Made by a program: the position numbers and the translations under genes. Shown piece by piece: positions 20,752 through 31,283 of a stretch of 64,000 bases of DNA (the stretch's first letter is position 1; every line of letters starts with the position of its first letter). The stretch covers positions 14,385,501-14,449,500 of the forward strand of contig NC_085112.1 of the NCBI RefSeq assembly GCF_030269925.1, written 5' to 3'. The stretch is from Bombyx mori. Its lineage: Eukaryota > Arthropoda > Insecta > Lepidoptera > Bombycidae. The notes beneath the pieces are model-generated. The model was given only the letters and a program-made list of their open reading frames with translations, did not search any database and was not told the origin of the DNA.

Positions 20752-23628
20752 ATGGCGTATATAAGTAGAATAAAGCCCCTATCCGTAACGATAGGATTTT
20801 TTAACGCTTACGGTCTCGCAAATCAGCGTGATCAGGTTTCTGACTTTTTGCGTGACCATCAAATTGATATCTTTTTAGTGCAGGAGACCCTACTTAAGCC
20901 CGCGCGCCGTGACCCTAAAATCGCGAACTATAACATGGTCAGGAACGACAGGCTCTCTGCTCGTGGTGGTGGTACCGTCATTTACTATAGAAGAGCCCTG
21001 CATTGCGTCCCGCTCGATCCTCCCGCGCTCGCTAATATCGAAGCATCAGTGTGCCGAATCTCACTGACGGGACACGCGCCGATCGTTATCGCGTCCGTTT
21101 ATCTTCCACCGGATAAGATCGTTCTAAGCAGTGATATCGAGGCGCTGCTCGGCATAGGGAGCTCTGTCATTCTGGCGGGCGACCTAAATTGTAAACACAT
21201 CAGGTGGAACTCACACACCACAACCCCGAATGGCAGGCGGCTTGACGCGTTAGTCGATAATCTCGCCTTCGATATCGTCGCTCCGCTAATCCCGACTCAC
21301 TACCCGCTAAATATCGCGCATCGCCCGGATATACTCGACATAGCGTTATTAAAAAACGTAACTCTGCGCTTACACTCGATCGAAGTAGTTTCAGAGTTAG
21401 ATTCAGACCACCGTCCCGTCGTTATGAAGCTCGGTCGCGCTCCCGATTCCGTTCCCGTCACGAGGACTGTGGTGGATTGGCACACGCTGGGCATCAGCCT
21501 GGCTGAATCTGATCCACCATCGCTACCGTTTAGCCCGGACTCTACCCCGTCTCCTCAGGATACCGCTGAAGCCATAGACATCTTAACGTCACACATCACC
21601 TCGACAATAGATAGGTCATCGAAACAAGTTGTAGCGGAGGACTTCCTTCACCGCTTCAAATTGTCCGACGATATTAGGGAACTCCTTAGAGCTAAGAACG
21701 CCTCGATACGCGCCTACGACAGGTATCCTACCGCGGAAAATCGTATTCGAATGCGTGCCCTACAACGCGACGTAAAGTCTCGCATCGCCGAAGTCCGAGA
21801 TGCCAGATGGTCTGATTTCTTAGAAGGACTCGCGCCCTCCCAAAGGTCTTACTACCGCTTAGCTCGTACTCTCAAATCGGATACGGTAGTAACTATGCCC
21901 CCCCTCGTAGGCCCCTCAGGCCGACTCACGGCGTTCGATGATGACGAAAAAGCAGAGCTGCTGGCCGATACATTGCAAACCCAGTGCACGCCCAGCACTC
22001 AATCCGTGGACCCTGTGCATGTAGAATTAGTAGACAGTGAGGTAGAACGCAGAGCCTCCTTGCCACCCTCTGATGTGTTACCACCCGTCACCCCGATGGA
22101 AGTTAAAGACTTGATCAAAGACCTACGTCCTCGCAAGGCTCCCGGTTCCGACGGTATATCCAACCGCGTTATTAAACTTCTACCCGTCCAACTCATCGTG
22201 ATGTTGGCATCTATTTTCAATGCCGCTATGGCGAACTGTATCTTTCCCGCGGTGTGGAAAGAAGCGGACGTTATCGGCATACATAAACCCGGTAAACCAA
22301 AAAATCATCCGACGAGCTACCGCCCGATTAGCCTCCTCATGTCTCTAGGCAAACTGTATGAGCGTCTGCTCTACAAACGCCTCAGAGACTTCGTCTCATC
22401 CAAGGGCATTCTCATCGATGAACAATTCGGATTCCGTACAAATCACTCATGCGTTCAACAGGTGCACCGCCTCACGGAGCACATTCTTGTGGGGCTTAAT
22501 CGACCAAAACCGTTATACACGGGAGCTCTCTTCTTCGACGTCGCAAAAGCGTTCGACAAAGTCTGGCACAACGGTTTGATTTTCAAACTATTCAACATGG
22601 GTGTGCCGGATAGTCTCGTGCTCATCATACGGGACTTCTTGTCGAACCGCTCTTTTCGATATCGAGTCGAGGGAACCCGCTCCTCCCCACGACCTCTCAC
22701 AGCTGGAGTCCCGCAAGGCTCTGTCCTCTCACCCCTCCTATTTAGCTTATTCGTTAACGATATTCCCCGGTCGCCGCCGACCCATTTAGCTTTATTCGCC
22801 GACGACACGACTGTTTACTATTCCAGTAGAAACAAGTCCCTAATCGCGAAGAAGCTTCAGAGCGCAGCCCTAGCCCTAGGACAGTGGTTCCGAAAATGGC
22901 GCATAGACATCAACCCAGCGAAAAGTACTACGGTGCTCTTTCAGAGGGGAAGCTCCACACGGATTTCCTCCCGTATTAGGAGGAGGAATCTCACACCCCC
23001 GATTACTCTCTTTAGTCAATCCATACCCTGGGCCAGGAAGGTCAAGTACCTGGGCGTTACCCTGGATGCATCGATGACATTCCGCCCGCATATAAAATCA
23101 GTCCGTGACCGTGCCGCGTTTATTCTCGGTAGACTCTACCCCATGATTTGTAAGCGGAGTAAAATGTCCCTTCGGAACAAGGTGACACTTTACAAAACTT
23201 GCATAAGGCCCGTCATGACTTACGCGAGTGTGGTGTTCGCTCACGCGGCCCGCACGCACATAGACACCCTTCAATCTCTACAATCCCGCTTTTGCAGGTT
23301 AGCCGTCGGAGCTCCGTGGTTCGTGAGGAACGTTGACCTACACGACGACCTGGGCCTCGAATCTATACAGAAATACATGAAGTCAGCGTCGGAACGGTAC
23401 TTCGATAAGGCTATGCGTCATGATAATCGCCTTATCGTAGCCGCCGCTGACTACTCCCCGAATCCTGATCATGCAGGAGCCAGTCACCGTCGACGCCCTA
23501 GACACGTCCTTACGGATCCATCAGATCCAATAACCTTCGCACTAGACGCCTTCAGCTCTAGGAGCAGGCTTAGGGACCTCGGTAACCGTACTCGTCGAAC
23601 TCGACAAAGAGTTCGCCGTGCAACCTAA
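20752..23628 (+). CDS. Jockey-clade LINE ORF2: endonuclease-reverse transcriptase, 958 aa
   Basis: Carries out target-primed reverse transcription. N-terminal apurinic-like endonuclease (about residues 10-225): Asn18 (FFNAYGL), Glu45 (VQETLL), Asp144/Asn146 (AGDLNCKH), Asp193, and Asp219-His220 (DSDHRPV). Reverse transcriptase (about 465-740): Asp596 in FFDVAKAFDKVWH, GVPQGSVLSPLLF, and the FADD box with Asp684-Asp685. The C-terminal part resembles Jockey proteins (SASERYFDKAMRHD). No RNase H is seen. ORF2 begins 3 nt after the ORF1 stop and in the same frame (TAA TCA ATG), so expression may be by termination-reinitiation. No stop, frameshift or catalytic loss is visible. Confidence 0.95.
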   Translation: MAYISRIKPLSVTIGFFNAYGLANQRDQVSDFLRDHQIDIFLVQETLLKPARRDPKIANYNMVRNDRLSARGGGTVIYYRRALHCVPLDPPALANIEASVCRISLTGHAPIVIASVYLPPDKIVLSSDIEALLGIGSSVILAGDLNCKHIRWNSHTTTPNGRRLDALVDNLAFDIVAPLIPTHYPLNIAHRPDILDIALLKNVTLRLHSIEVVSELDSDHRPVVMKLGRAPDSVPVTRTVVDWHTLGISLAESDPPSLPFSPDSTPSPQDTAEAIDILTSHITSTIDRSSKQVVAEDFLHRFKLSDDIRELLRAKNASIRAYDRYPTAENRIRMRALQRDVKSRIAEVRDARWSDFLEGLAPSQRSYYRLARTLKSDTVVTMPPLVGPSGRLTAFDDDEKAELLADTLQTQCTPSTQSVDPVHVELVDSEVERRASLPPSDVLPPVTPMEVKDLIKDLRPRKAPGSDGISNRVIKLLPVQLIVMLASIFNAAMANCIFPAVWKEADVIGIHKPGKPKNHPTSYRPISLLMSLGKLYERLLYKRLRDFVSSKGILIDEQFGFRTNHSCVQQVHRLTEHILVGLNRPKPLYTGALFFDVAKAFDKVWHNGLIFKLFNMGVPDSLVLIIRDFLSNRSFRYRVEGTRSSPRPLTAGVPQGSVLSPLLFSLFVNDIPRSPPTHLALFADDTTVYYSSRNKSLIAKKLQSAALALGQWFRKWRIDINPAKSTTVLFQRGSSTRISSRIRRRNLTPPITLFSQSIPWARKVKYLGVTLDASMTFRPHIKSVRDRAAFILGRLYPMICKRSKMSLRNKVTLYKTCIRPVMTYASVVFAHAARTHIDTLQSLQSRFCRLAVGAPWFVRNVDLHDDLGLESIQKYMKSASERYFDKAMRHDNRLIVAAADYSPNPDHAGASHRRRPRHVLTDPSDPITFALDAFSSRSRLRDLGNRTRRTRQRVRRAT

Positions 23629-23640
23629 CCCATGAATCAG

Positions 23641-23674
23641 CTCGCTGAGTTTCTCGCCGGATCTTCTCAGCGGG
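23641..23674 (+). promoter_or_regulatory. 3'-UTR stem-loop, probable RT recognition element
   Basis: CTCGCTGAG (23641-23649) pairs with CTCAGCGGG (23666-23674), giving 9 bp with one G-U. The loop is TTTCTCGCCGGATCTT. The same stem is kept in at least five other retroposed copies in this window with a compensatory G-C/A-T change. Confidence 0.6.
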
Positions 23675-23881
23675 TCGCGATTCCGATCCGGTAGTAGATT
23701 CATTCGCGAAACAGCTGCTCTTGAGCTGTTAGGTCTCCTTCGGAGGCGCTCGGGTAGCTGTTAGCAAATCCCACCCCTCCTGGCTGAGCCTTTGCTCGCC
23801 CACCTGTCCTGGTGAAACTGGAAAGGCCTCCGGGCCACCAGTAATCCTTCAATCATAAAAAAAAAAAAAAAAAAAAAAAAA

Positions 23882-23893
23882 ACTATGAGGTCA
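23882..23893. repeat. Target-site duplication (right) of full-length Jockey element
   Basis: Exact partner of 18709-18720, directly after the poly-A run 23857-23881. Confidence 0.92.
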
Positions 23894-26164
23894 ATAAACT
23901 TGCAGATAATTAAAAGAATGCCAACATCGCGAATTAGATGCTCTACAACTACACGTTCGCAGTTCGGGGGCTGACTTATTTTTGAGTATGATATTTTTTT
24001 GGATACAAATCTAAAGATACATCTTGTATTACTCAATTATCCAGCAAGCACATAAAACCTTGCTCACGTAAATAGAGTCACAATTTATAAGAAAACATCG
24101 TATTAAAGTTATTACAGTAGTTGTTTGTCAGAGTTATGCTTACTTTACCAAGTACGGTCAGAAAAGGAAACAAGTTGTGAATTTTTTTGCATACATTTTT
24201 ACGATGTATTTAGTATCTGTCTGTTTTCCTGCTACGGAAGTGAGTTATATTATGCGCATGTTCATGTATTATAGGTGCAAAAAAATCGAGTTTAATCTAA
24301 TCTTAAGCAAGATATTATAAAAAAATATATTTTTAAAGATCACCGACGTGGTAATGTATTTTCTGCTGACATTATGACGTAAGCCTTCTATCTACCTTAT
24401 TCTATCTTGGAGTATTTAAAATGTATTTTTACATGCTTTTTTTACTATAAAATATATATTTTTTACACTATTTTCAATTTAAATTTATTAAAATTTATTT
24501 TCTATTTTTTAGTTGAATTTTATATAAAGCGATTTTTTGTTTTTAATTTATTAACTATTACACACAAATAAGCTCTCGCCTCTGTCAGATTGACAGCTCT
24601 TAGAGGAGTTTACATCCAGTACAAACCTTATCTGCACCTTTAATCTCAACTGAAAGAGAAAGTAACTAGGGATAAGATACTTTGAGATTGGATATACCCC
24701 ACGGTTTCAGTCAGTTTAGGATTATATAAAATAAATCATATCTTTTTTGCAGTTCTTATACATAAAGATAGTATGTATTGTACGTAAGGATTATAACAAA
24801 AAGGAGAATTTATCACTGAATAAGAAATTGAAAACATAAGAAATAGAAATTAAACATTTTAACACAGTAAACACAAATGATGGTATTATTTTTAGAAATA
24901 TTGTACACTCCTAGCCAGGAAATTATGGATAGGATATCCATGAAAAAACAGTTGGAAAAGCTAGATGATGGATTAAATATATTAATTGAAATTTTCAAAC
25001 CCATTTTTTATTCTGACCGTACATGAATATGTTTTGCTTTATACAAAGTGTTTCAGTGAATAATCAATCGAGTGGCAAAGAACTGAATAATATAAACTTG
25101 GAACTGGAACGAAGCTCTTAGTAAAGTTTAAACACACTTCTAGACTATTGTAACAAGTTTTCTGGAATATTCTCTAATAGACGCAAGGCGAAGTAAATGA
25201 ATTAAGACAAAATAGAAATTGTGAATATTTGCATTTGAAGCTTTGCAAATTTCATTGCAATTTTTACAAGTTGCATTTGTCATGATTTGACAGTGCTGGA
25301 GGAGGTAGCTGCTCATGCAAAATCAACGCATCCAAACTTCGGAGGCGTAATGTCACTTACTCGTATAGACTTCACACGGCGCTAGGAAATACCTATGGTG
25401 GCATTTTATAAAAAAAATATACTGTTCTTCGATGGGGAAAATAAAGTTCATATATTCTTGAAGCCTTAGTTTCTCAGTCTATACTAGCTAGATGGAAACT
25501 AGATTTGTACAAGAATAGAACCGCAATTTTGACTCAATAGCTCGGAGCTGTACACAAAAATGACGTAACATTCAAAATAAACCAACAATGCCAAAAAAAT
25601 CTGTAGCAGCATTTCTAGTAAAAAATATATATTTACACCCTCTAAGCTACAAGCGAGGTAAATTGTATCTTTACACACCAAAGTCCTCACAGGCTTTACT
25701 ATGAGGACTTTGGTGTGTAAAGATGTGTCTATTCAACACCAAATTACGTCTTTATATTTTCCTTTTTATCCAGATACAAAACTGTTGGATGGGTGTCAGA
25801 ACTAAAAGAGCTGAAAGGCAAAATAAATTGGCCAAAGAACATGAAAATTTCGAAAAAGGTACATAAAACTGTTTTATTGCTGTGCAGACGGGCTGCGGTG
25901 GGCGTCAGACTGTAAGGTATAGCCCAGATATATTTTGCCTGCAATCGTCCGGTTAAACTCAATATAAAATCACCGTAGATCAAGCATTGTGCAGATGGTG
26001 CAACATATCTTTATATTGTGAAGATTGGTGTGGAGTCTAGAGTGTATTTACAGCCTGTCTCATTGTACCAATCATTCATGTACTTGATTAGTAATTGATT
26101 TATTAAATTTGAAATATTATATCTGAAGTTATGTTGAGAATTATCGTAATTTTGACCAAAGTTT
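23894..26164. other. AT-rich stretch, no gene recognised
   Basis: Very AT-rich. A GC-richer patch at 25290-25400 has a 30-40 codon plus-strand frame (GGSCSCKINASKLRRRN) without family recognition. The hairpin at 25667-25724 is listed separately. Confidence 0.4.
25667..25724. other. Perfect 23-bp inverted repeat with 12-nt loop
   Basis: Arms 25667-25689 and 25702-25724 are perfect complements (ATCTTTACACACC... and ...GGTGTGTAAAGAT). Transcribed, this is a 58-nt hairpin, near precursor-miRNA size, but with no mismatches and a small loop. It could equally be a foldback produced by template switching. Confidence 0.6.
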
Positions 26165-26325
26165 CTGTTTTATTTTTTGCCTTAGTAGTCAAACGACCAT
26201 ACGGCCCACCTGATGGTGAGTGGTTACCGTCGCCTATGGACTTCAGCAATGCCAGGGGCAGAGCCAAGCCGCTGCATACCGTTAGGTACTCTCCACAAGC
26301 TTCATTTGATGATGGGATCATCTCA
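26165..26325 (-). mobile_element. LINE-C 3' fragment
   Basis: Complementary end: GCCTTAGTAGTCAAACGACC, CCACCTGATGGTGAGTGGTT, GACTTCAGCAATGCCAGGGG, CTCTCCACAAGCTTCATTTG, then unrelated sequence. Confidence 0.75.
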
Positions 26326-26972
26326 AAGAATTCTTTATTTCCTTAATTCTTAGCCAAGTTTATACCTTAGTGCAGGATGGCGTTATAGCAAGAAATTTGT
26401 CGACATACAATTTCACAGCCTGAGTGATTTTAAGCAGCCACCATAATCCGCAGAAACCACAACCATTTACCAAAAGTTGAATCTTTTATCTAAACTTTTT
26501 TATACCGGAACTTCCAGTTGTCCTTTCTGATATCAGCGTTTTTTCGAAATTTACACTCGGCCTCCAACAGCCGAGAAGCAAAGATAATATTTAATGAGAC
26601 TCATGTATTTTGTCTTCTTAGAGACACTCAACAAAGTACTGACACCTCTAAAATTGACACTCACTGCACTTAGATGTTTACTTAGCCTAGTGAATACAGC
26701 TTGTAGCGATCCGTGCCAAGTGCCAACTCTTTTGTTACTGAATGAGAGTGTAATATTTATAGTTACTATTTGATAGGGTTGTCAATTATTACTAGGTAAC
26801 CTATTTTTGGCTTAGATTTTACGAAATCATGGGATACGTGAATAGTTAATTAAGCCACCGCAGAATTGATAGAAGCATTTAATGCCCCCGGGTAAGATAT
26901 GTAGCTATCTAACAATACCGTACGTAAGTCTTGAGATAGGTACCAACATTTTTACTAATCTCTCTTTTACAG

Positions 26973-27232
26973 TCACACCCACCTTGAGATATAAGTTTTA
27001 AGGTCTCAAGTATAGTTACAACGGCTGCCCCACCCTTCAAACCGAAACGCATTACAGCTTCACAGCAGAAATAGGTAGGGTGGTGGTAGCTACCCGCGCG
27101 GACTCACAAGAGGTCCTACCACCACTAATTACGTAAATTATAATTTTGCGGGTTTGATTTTTATTACACGATGTTATTCATTCACCGTGGAAGTCAATCG
27201 TGAACATTTGTTGAGTACGTATTTCATTAGAG
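26973..27232 (-). mobile_element. Bm1 SINE, both ends missing
   Basis: Body only: CACCCACCTTGAGATATAAG, CATTACAGCTTCACAGCAGA, GACTCACAAGAGGTCCTACC, TTGCGGGTTTGATTTTTATT, GTGGAAGTCAATCGTGAACA. The copy stops before the tRNA-like head at 27232 and before the tail at 26973, where it adjoins other sequence. Confidence 0.85.
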
Positions 27233-27244
27233 AATATTATTTTC

Positions 27245-27460
27245 TTCTTCACAATAATGTGTTTTTTTATCTTATCTTCGGTTACTCGGAGAACATCGTG
27301 AACGGCAGCATCAAGGGCGCAGATCTGGTCAGACTAAGCTTTGGACTGCGTCCCTGAGATTTCGTTCCCTTTATTTTGCCAGTAACTACCAGTTTTTCAA
27401 GATTACCTCGGTATTTTCTGGCAAAGTATCTGAAGTACTCTAAGATTCGCTTGAAGTAGA
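27245..27460 (-). mobile_element. RTE-type LINE 3' coding remnant (family R-a)
   Basis: The minus-strand translation includes NLEKLVVTGKIKGTKSQGRS, parallel to NLERLMVTGKVEGKRPRGRS encoded at 46020-46345. This is the lysine/arginine-rich C-terminal tail of an endonuclease-RT polyprotein. Frame broken. Confidence 0.5.
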
Positions 27461-28964
27461 TTTTACAAAGCTCTTTTTTAGTAATAACGCTTTTATTAGC
27501 TGGACTGGTCCTTACAGTACAAGTATTTTTATTTAGTTATAGCTTGATAGGTAGACAAGGTTGCTGTTTACCTGGTTTTAAATGATTTTCGGAACCAATA
27601 GAGATCACAGATCAGAGATCACAGAATATATTATGCTGTTTTCAGCAGCGAAGCAAAAAGAAGATCCATGGCTTTAAAACCACTTACTCCAACTCTAAAC
27701 GCTTTTCGGAACCAATTGAGATTACAGACCTAATGTGATTTTTCCAGCAGCAAAGCAAAAAGAGGATTCATCGATTTAAAACCACTTACTTTAATAATAT
27801 ATACCTAAATCTTGCCCTTAAATGTATATTTAACGTCGTACTCTAAGAAGTCGGTGGAATTCAAGGAATTTGCTTAAGGTGCAAGAGAGAAAGGGAAAGT
27901 AAATTATACCCGACCTTTGGAGTAAAATTATTTTTCCTTAATTACCAGGTATTTTCCGTTAAAACCTTCGCTGCTGCAAGTAAAATCATAAACCTTCATC
28001 TGATGTGGCGGCGGATCAAAATGCGCCCCTAAAGAAATTGTCACCAGTGCGTGGCAGGTCTTTCTTGATGCACCAGCGCTACGGTAGGTTAAAATGCTAT
28101 AACTTTGGAAAAACATACTGTACACACAATTTATAGTATATAGTTGTCGATGTCAAACTCTTACAAAAACCTGAAATAATAGGTCCGCACCAGCGAGAGG
28201 GACATAGTTTCTTCGTCCGCACAAGGTGAAAGAACCGTGGCAGGCCGATATGTGCCTGTTCCGCAGTAAAGGTATTAAATCTATCTCCACAGTATTTACT
28301 TTTCGAGTTACGTTATCTTACGTAAAGCAATATTGAGACACATTTTGTCTATACTATAAATCTACAGAAAAGTAAATGTGTTCATTCAGAATTTCGCAGC
28401 CCGAACCGTATTTTTCGATATATACAAAAAAAAAATATTTCATTTCCAGAGATCGGTCTAGCCTCCGAAGTACTTTGTCCGACTATAAATCTTGCAAATG
28501 TATATTAAAATGAAGTGGTTTCGTCCCTTTACGGGGCCCTGCGACTGGCTTTATCGCTCTCTGCGTGGTTTATAAGTTTTCTATTTTTGGTAAACTCTTT
28601 TTTTTTTTGGTTTTCGATATAATCACATTCATAGAAAGCTATTCGTTGATAATTATGATAACTGTAGCTAAACATCAGACCCTGGTCAATTATAGCTTAT
28701 AGCTTGTTTCGGTCTGATCTATATCCCAAATTACTTTACAAAAAAATTCGAAACCTACGACTTTTCAAATTCGGTTCGGATTACTTATCAAATCCATTTA
28801 GGTGAGAACAACAATAAGATTACCCTAGTAGGTCCGTAGCAATTTTAGCTTCACTTTAATTCCTGACTTCCTTGAGTATTAGTGGGTCTTAGTCCTTTTA
28901 AATTTGCGTCGCGGCTACAACTTGACAGAAATTTAACTCTATTACTCAGTAAATCCATGAAAAC
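27461..28964. other. Stretch with no recognised gene
   Basis: Two near-repeated short blocks (CCAATAGAGAT...CAGCAGCGAAGCAAAAAGA at about 27595-27665 and CCAATTGAGAT...CAGCAGCAAAGCAAAAAGA at about 27710-27765, each followed by AAAACCACTTACT) suggest a local duplication of about 115 bp. Otherwise no ORF or repeat recognised. Confidence 0.4.
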
Positions 28965-29056
28965 GCATTACGCATTTACGTTGTAGATGTCTATGGGCTC
29001 CAGTAACCACTTAACATCAGGTGGGCTGTGAGCTCGTCCATCTAAGCAATAAAAAA
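28965..29056 (+). mobile_element. Bm1 SINE, short 3' piece
   Basis: GCATTTACGTTGTAGATGTC, CTATGGGCTCCAGTAACCAC, CATCAGGTGGGCTGTGAGC, CTAAGCAATAAAAAAAAAG. A severely truncated copy. Confidence 0.85.
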
Positions 29057-29098
29057 AAAGAAACAAAAAAACAAAATGTGTGCAATTCACACGTGGTA

Positions 29099-29434
29099 GA
29101 AGTGAAACCTTCCAAAATTAAAATACAATTATCCTAAACGTCTTAAGTATATGTAAAATTTTGTCATTAGTAAATAATTGTAAGGTAGCGCCCTCTGTGA
29201 ATTGATATTTTAATTTCATGTATAATCCTAAATTAAAATTCACTAGAAGAGCTTTCATACACACGTTAGTATTAAAAAATCTCACAGATGGCGCTGTATT
29301 AAATAGTACGTATATTTCTGTCTCATTCTTTGCTGGCTTCATCCTACACATTTTTGTATTTGTGTCTCTTACCTGTCGTTTTTTCCGTTGCATCCGGTTT
29401 GAAATCACAACGATTCTAAAGAAGTTTTCACTTC
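29099..29434. mobile_element. MITE-like element with GAAGTGAAA inverted termini
   Basis: Left GAAGTGAAACCTTCC and right GAAGTTTTCACTTC are imperfect inverted repeats related to the ends of 39445-39725. A second inverted pair, TAGCGCCCTCTGTGA (near 29188) and TCACAGATGGCGCT (near 29281), lies inside. The 96-codon and 82-codon frames across it are overlapping and on opposite strands, with no motif, so I treat them as non-coding. Confidence 0.4.
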
Positions 29435-29737
29435 AAAAACCAAAAAAATTATATCAAAAAGCATAACTACCATAATATTCTTTTCTTCGATTTAAACCTA
29501 TAACATATGACAGATTCGTAATAATGGAAATCCTATTTCCACAACTTTTTGAAATTTCTGGTATTACGGAGAATGGAACTTTGTTTAACACTGGGTGCTA
29601 TAAGATATGGTCTATGGGTAGTGTACCGTGGAACTCCTTGAGACGATTACGTCATATTCTTTGTGCCAATCGTCACTGATTCAGAGCATAATCCTATTTA
29701 TTTCTTACTGAAGTGAAATTAAGTCAAAAGGATAAAA

Positions 29738-30072
29738 TGCCCGGGGTACTAGCCCGTCTGTGACGCTGGTGTTCAAATCGCGCAGGCAGGTTTTAACTGC
29801 TCTAATGAAGTACGTACTTATCGTATGATTTTCACCATGAAGGGATATGCCATAGGTAGGACGTCTTGTGAGTCCGCTCAGGTAGATACCACCACCCTGC
29901 CTATTTCTGCCGTGAAGCAGTTTCAGTTTGAAGGGTGGGGCGGCCGTTGTATTGTAGAAGTTGAGGCTTTAGAACTCAAGTAGGTAGTGGCATTTACTTT
30001 GTAAATGTCTATGGGCTCCGGTAAGACCAGGTGGCCCGTGAACTCGTTCATCCATTTAGGCAATAAAAAAAT
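29738..30072 (+). mobile_element. Old Bm1 SINE with tRNA-like head remnant
   Basis: Head remnant CTGGTGTTCAAATCGCGCAG (B box) at about 29768, linker ATGAAGTACGTACTTATCG, body GACGTCTTGTGAGTCCGC, and tail ATTTAGGCAATAAAAAAATG. It is diverged and has several small deletions. Confidence 0.75.
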
Positions 30073-30807
30073 GTAATATGATAAATAAAATAATATATCA
30101 GTAACTACGTCATGTTGCAATAAAGGTGCTAGAAGTTTTTAAATCAAAATACAGAATTTGTGAACGTTTTGTGTGTTGGCGATAAAAAGCTGCACACAGC
30201 CGGTCGCGCTAACACCCTAGCTCAATGTTGTCTAATTTAATTCATTAATTTAGTTTGTCCGGAGTAAACTTTGAAAATTAGAGACTCTAAGCTCGGATAA
30301 GCAATCAAAGCAACGTCGTGAACATTCTATAACTCATTAAAAATAAAATAAAAATGATGCGACAGCGAAATTATTGAAAACGATAACAATAGACTGCTGA
30401 TTTTCTTAAACAATTTCTTTATCAATCTTTAATCAATTTACTCTTTGTTGTACTTTTTGATACTGAGATACAGTCCCGAACAATACTTATTTTGTTAAAA
30501 TAATCAGCAAACGTGCTCAGTGATGCTCTCTCGTGTGGTTAGAGAAATCTTTCAATGTTGATCTATTGAATATGTTGGTGAAAATCGCCACCCATTTAAA
30601 GACATCACGCTGAATTGTAATTGCATTAACGATTGCACTAGCATTCAAAAGAAATAGAAAATAAGAGCAATTAAAAAAAATCAATACATGAACAGATAAT
30701 GTTGTGGTAATAACCCGTGCTCACAATACGCTCAACGTATCTGTTAAAACGCTGTGATTAAATCCAAGTCCCACCAATCATATTCCAATACTTTTTAATT
30801 TCTACAT

Positions 30808-30892
30808 ATTGGTAGACAGCGATTTGGCTATACCCCTGGCGTTGTTAACATCCATGAGCATCAGTAGCCACTTACCATTAGGGCTGTATGCT
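30808..30892 (+). mobile_element. Diverged LINE-C 3' end
   Basis: ATTGGTAGACAGCGATTTGG, CCCTGGCGTTGTTAACATCC, CAGTAGCCACTTACCATTAG, GGGCTGTATGC. It ends at the start of the next ORF. Confidence 0.6.
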
Positions 30893-31283
30893 TAAAACAG
30901 ATTTAAAAAAACTTAACTTTCCGCAACATATAGCCTTCGAAACAAAGGAAGCATATCATATTCTGGTACAACACTACATACTGTGTACAATAAAATACGA
31001 TATACGTAGAGTACCCGCGTATCGGCGCACGAATAATAAACCGAACCAAATCGAGTGGTCTGAGTTATGTGGAAAGTTGGCCGAATGCGCGGATACCGGA
31101 GATATAGAGATACAAGAAATGCTTAAAAAATTTTATAAATCATTTTATTTATCTAGGTTATATACAGACGTAGTGATGCATAGATGGAAATCATCTTTAA
31201 TCATATTAGTAACGAAAGAGTTAAAGATCTCTGAAAACGCTCAAAAGTTACTTATTCTAAAAACCAACTGCCTATTTAAATAA
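30888..31283 (+). CDS. Unassigned 131-codon ORF, AT-rich
   Basis: An uninterrupted frame of charged and aromatic composition with no low complexity. Residues 50-125 look like amphipathic helices (WSELCGKLAECADTGDIEIQ, SLIILVTKELKISENAQKLL). The nominal ATG lies in the tail of the adjoining LINE-C fragment, so the real start, if any, lies in or after the A-rich junction at 30895-30910. No domain is recognised. It might be a remnant of a captured or viral-type gene, a real exon, or chance. No splice signals were established. Confidence 0.3.
   Translation: MLKTDLKKLNFPQHIAFETKEAYHILVQHYILCTIKYDIRRVPAYRRTNNKPNQIEWSELCGKLAECADTGDIEIQEMLKKFYKSFYLSRLYTDVVMHRWKSSLIILVTKELKISENAQKLLILKTNCLFK

Larger units (their letters stand above)
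18721..23881 (+). mobile_element. Full-length, apparently intact Jockey-clade LINE
   Basis: A 5.16-kb element flanked by a 12-bp duplication, with a 5' UTR (18721-19125), ORF1 (19126-20748), ORF2 (20752-23628), a 3' UTR with stem-loop and a poly-A of about 25. Both ORFs are open and keep their catalytic and zinc-knuckle residues. The 5' end starts directly after the duplication and includes an apparently complete UTR. The GC-rich coding region contrasts with AT-rich flanks. The Jockey clade is assigned from the endonuclease-RT layout without RNase H and from ORF1 with PRE-C2HC/CCHC modules. It looks young and may be competent to move. Confidence 0.93.
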
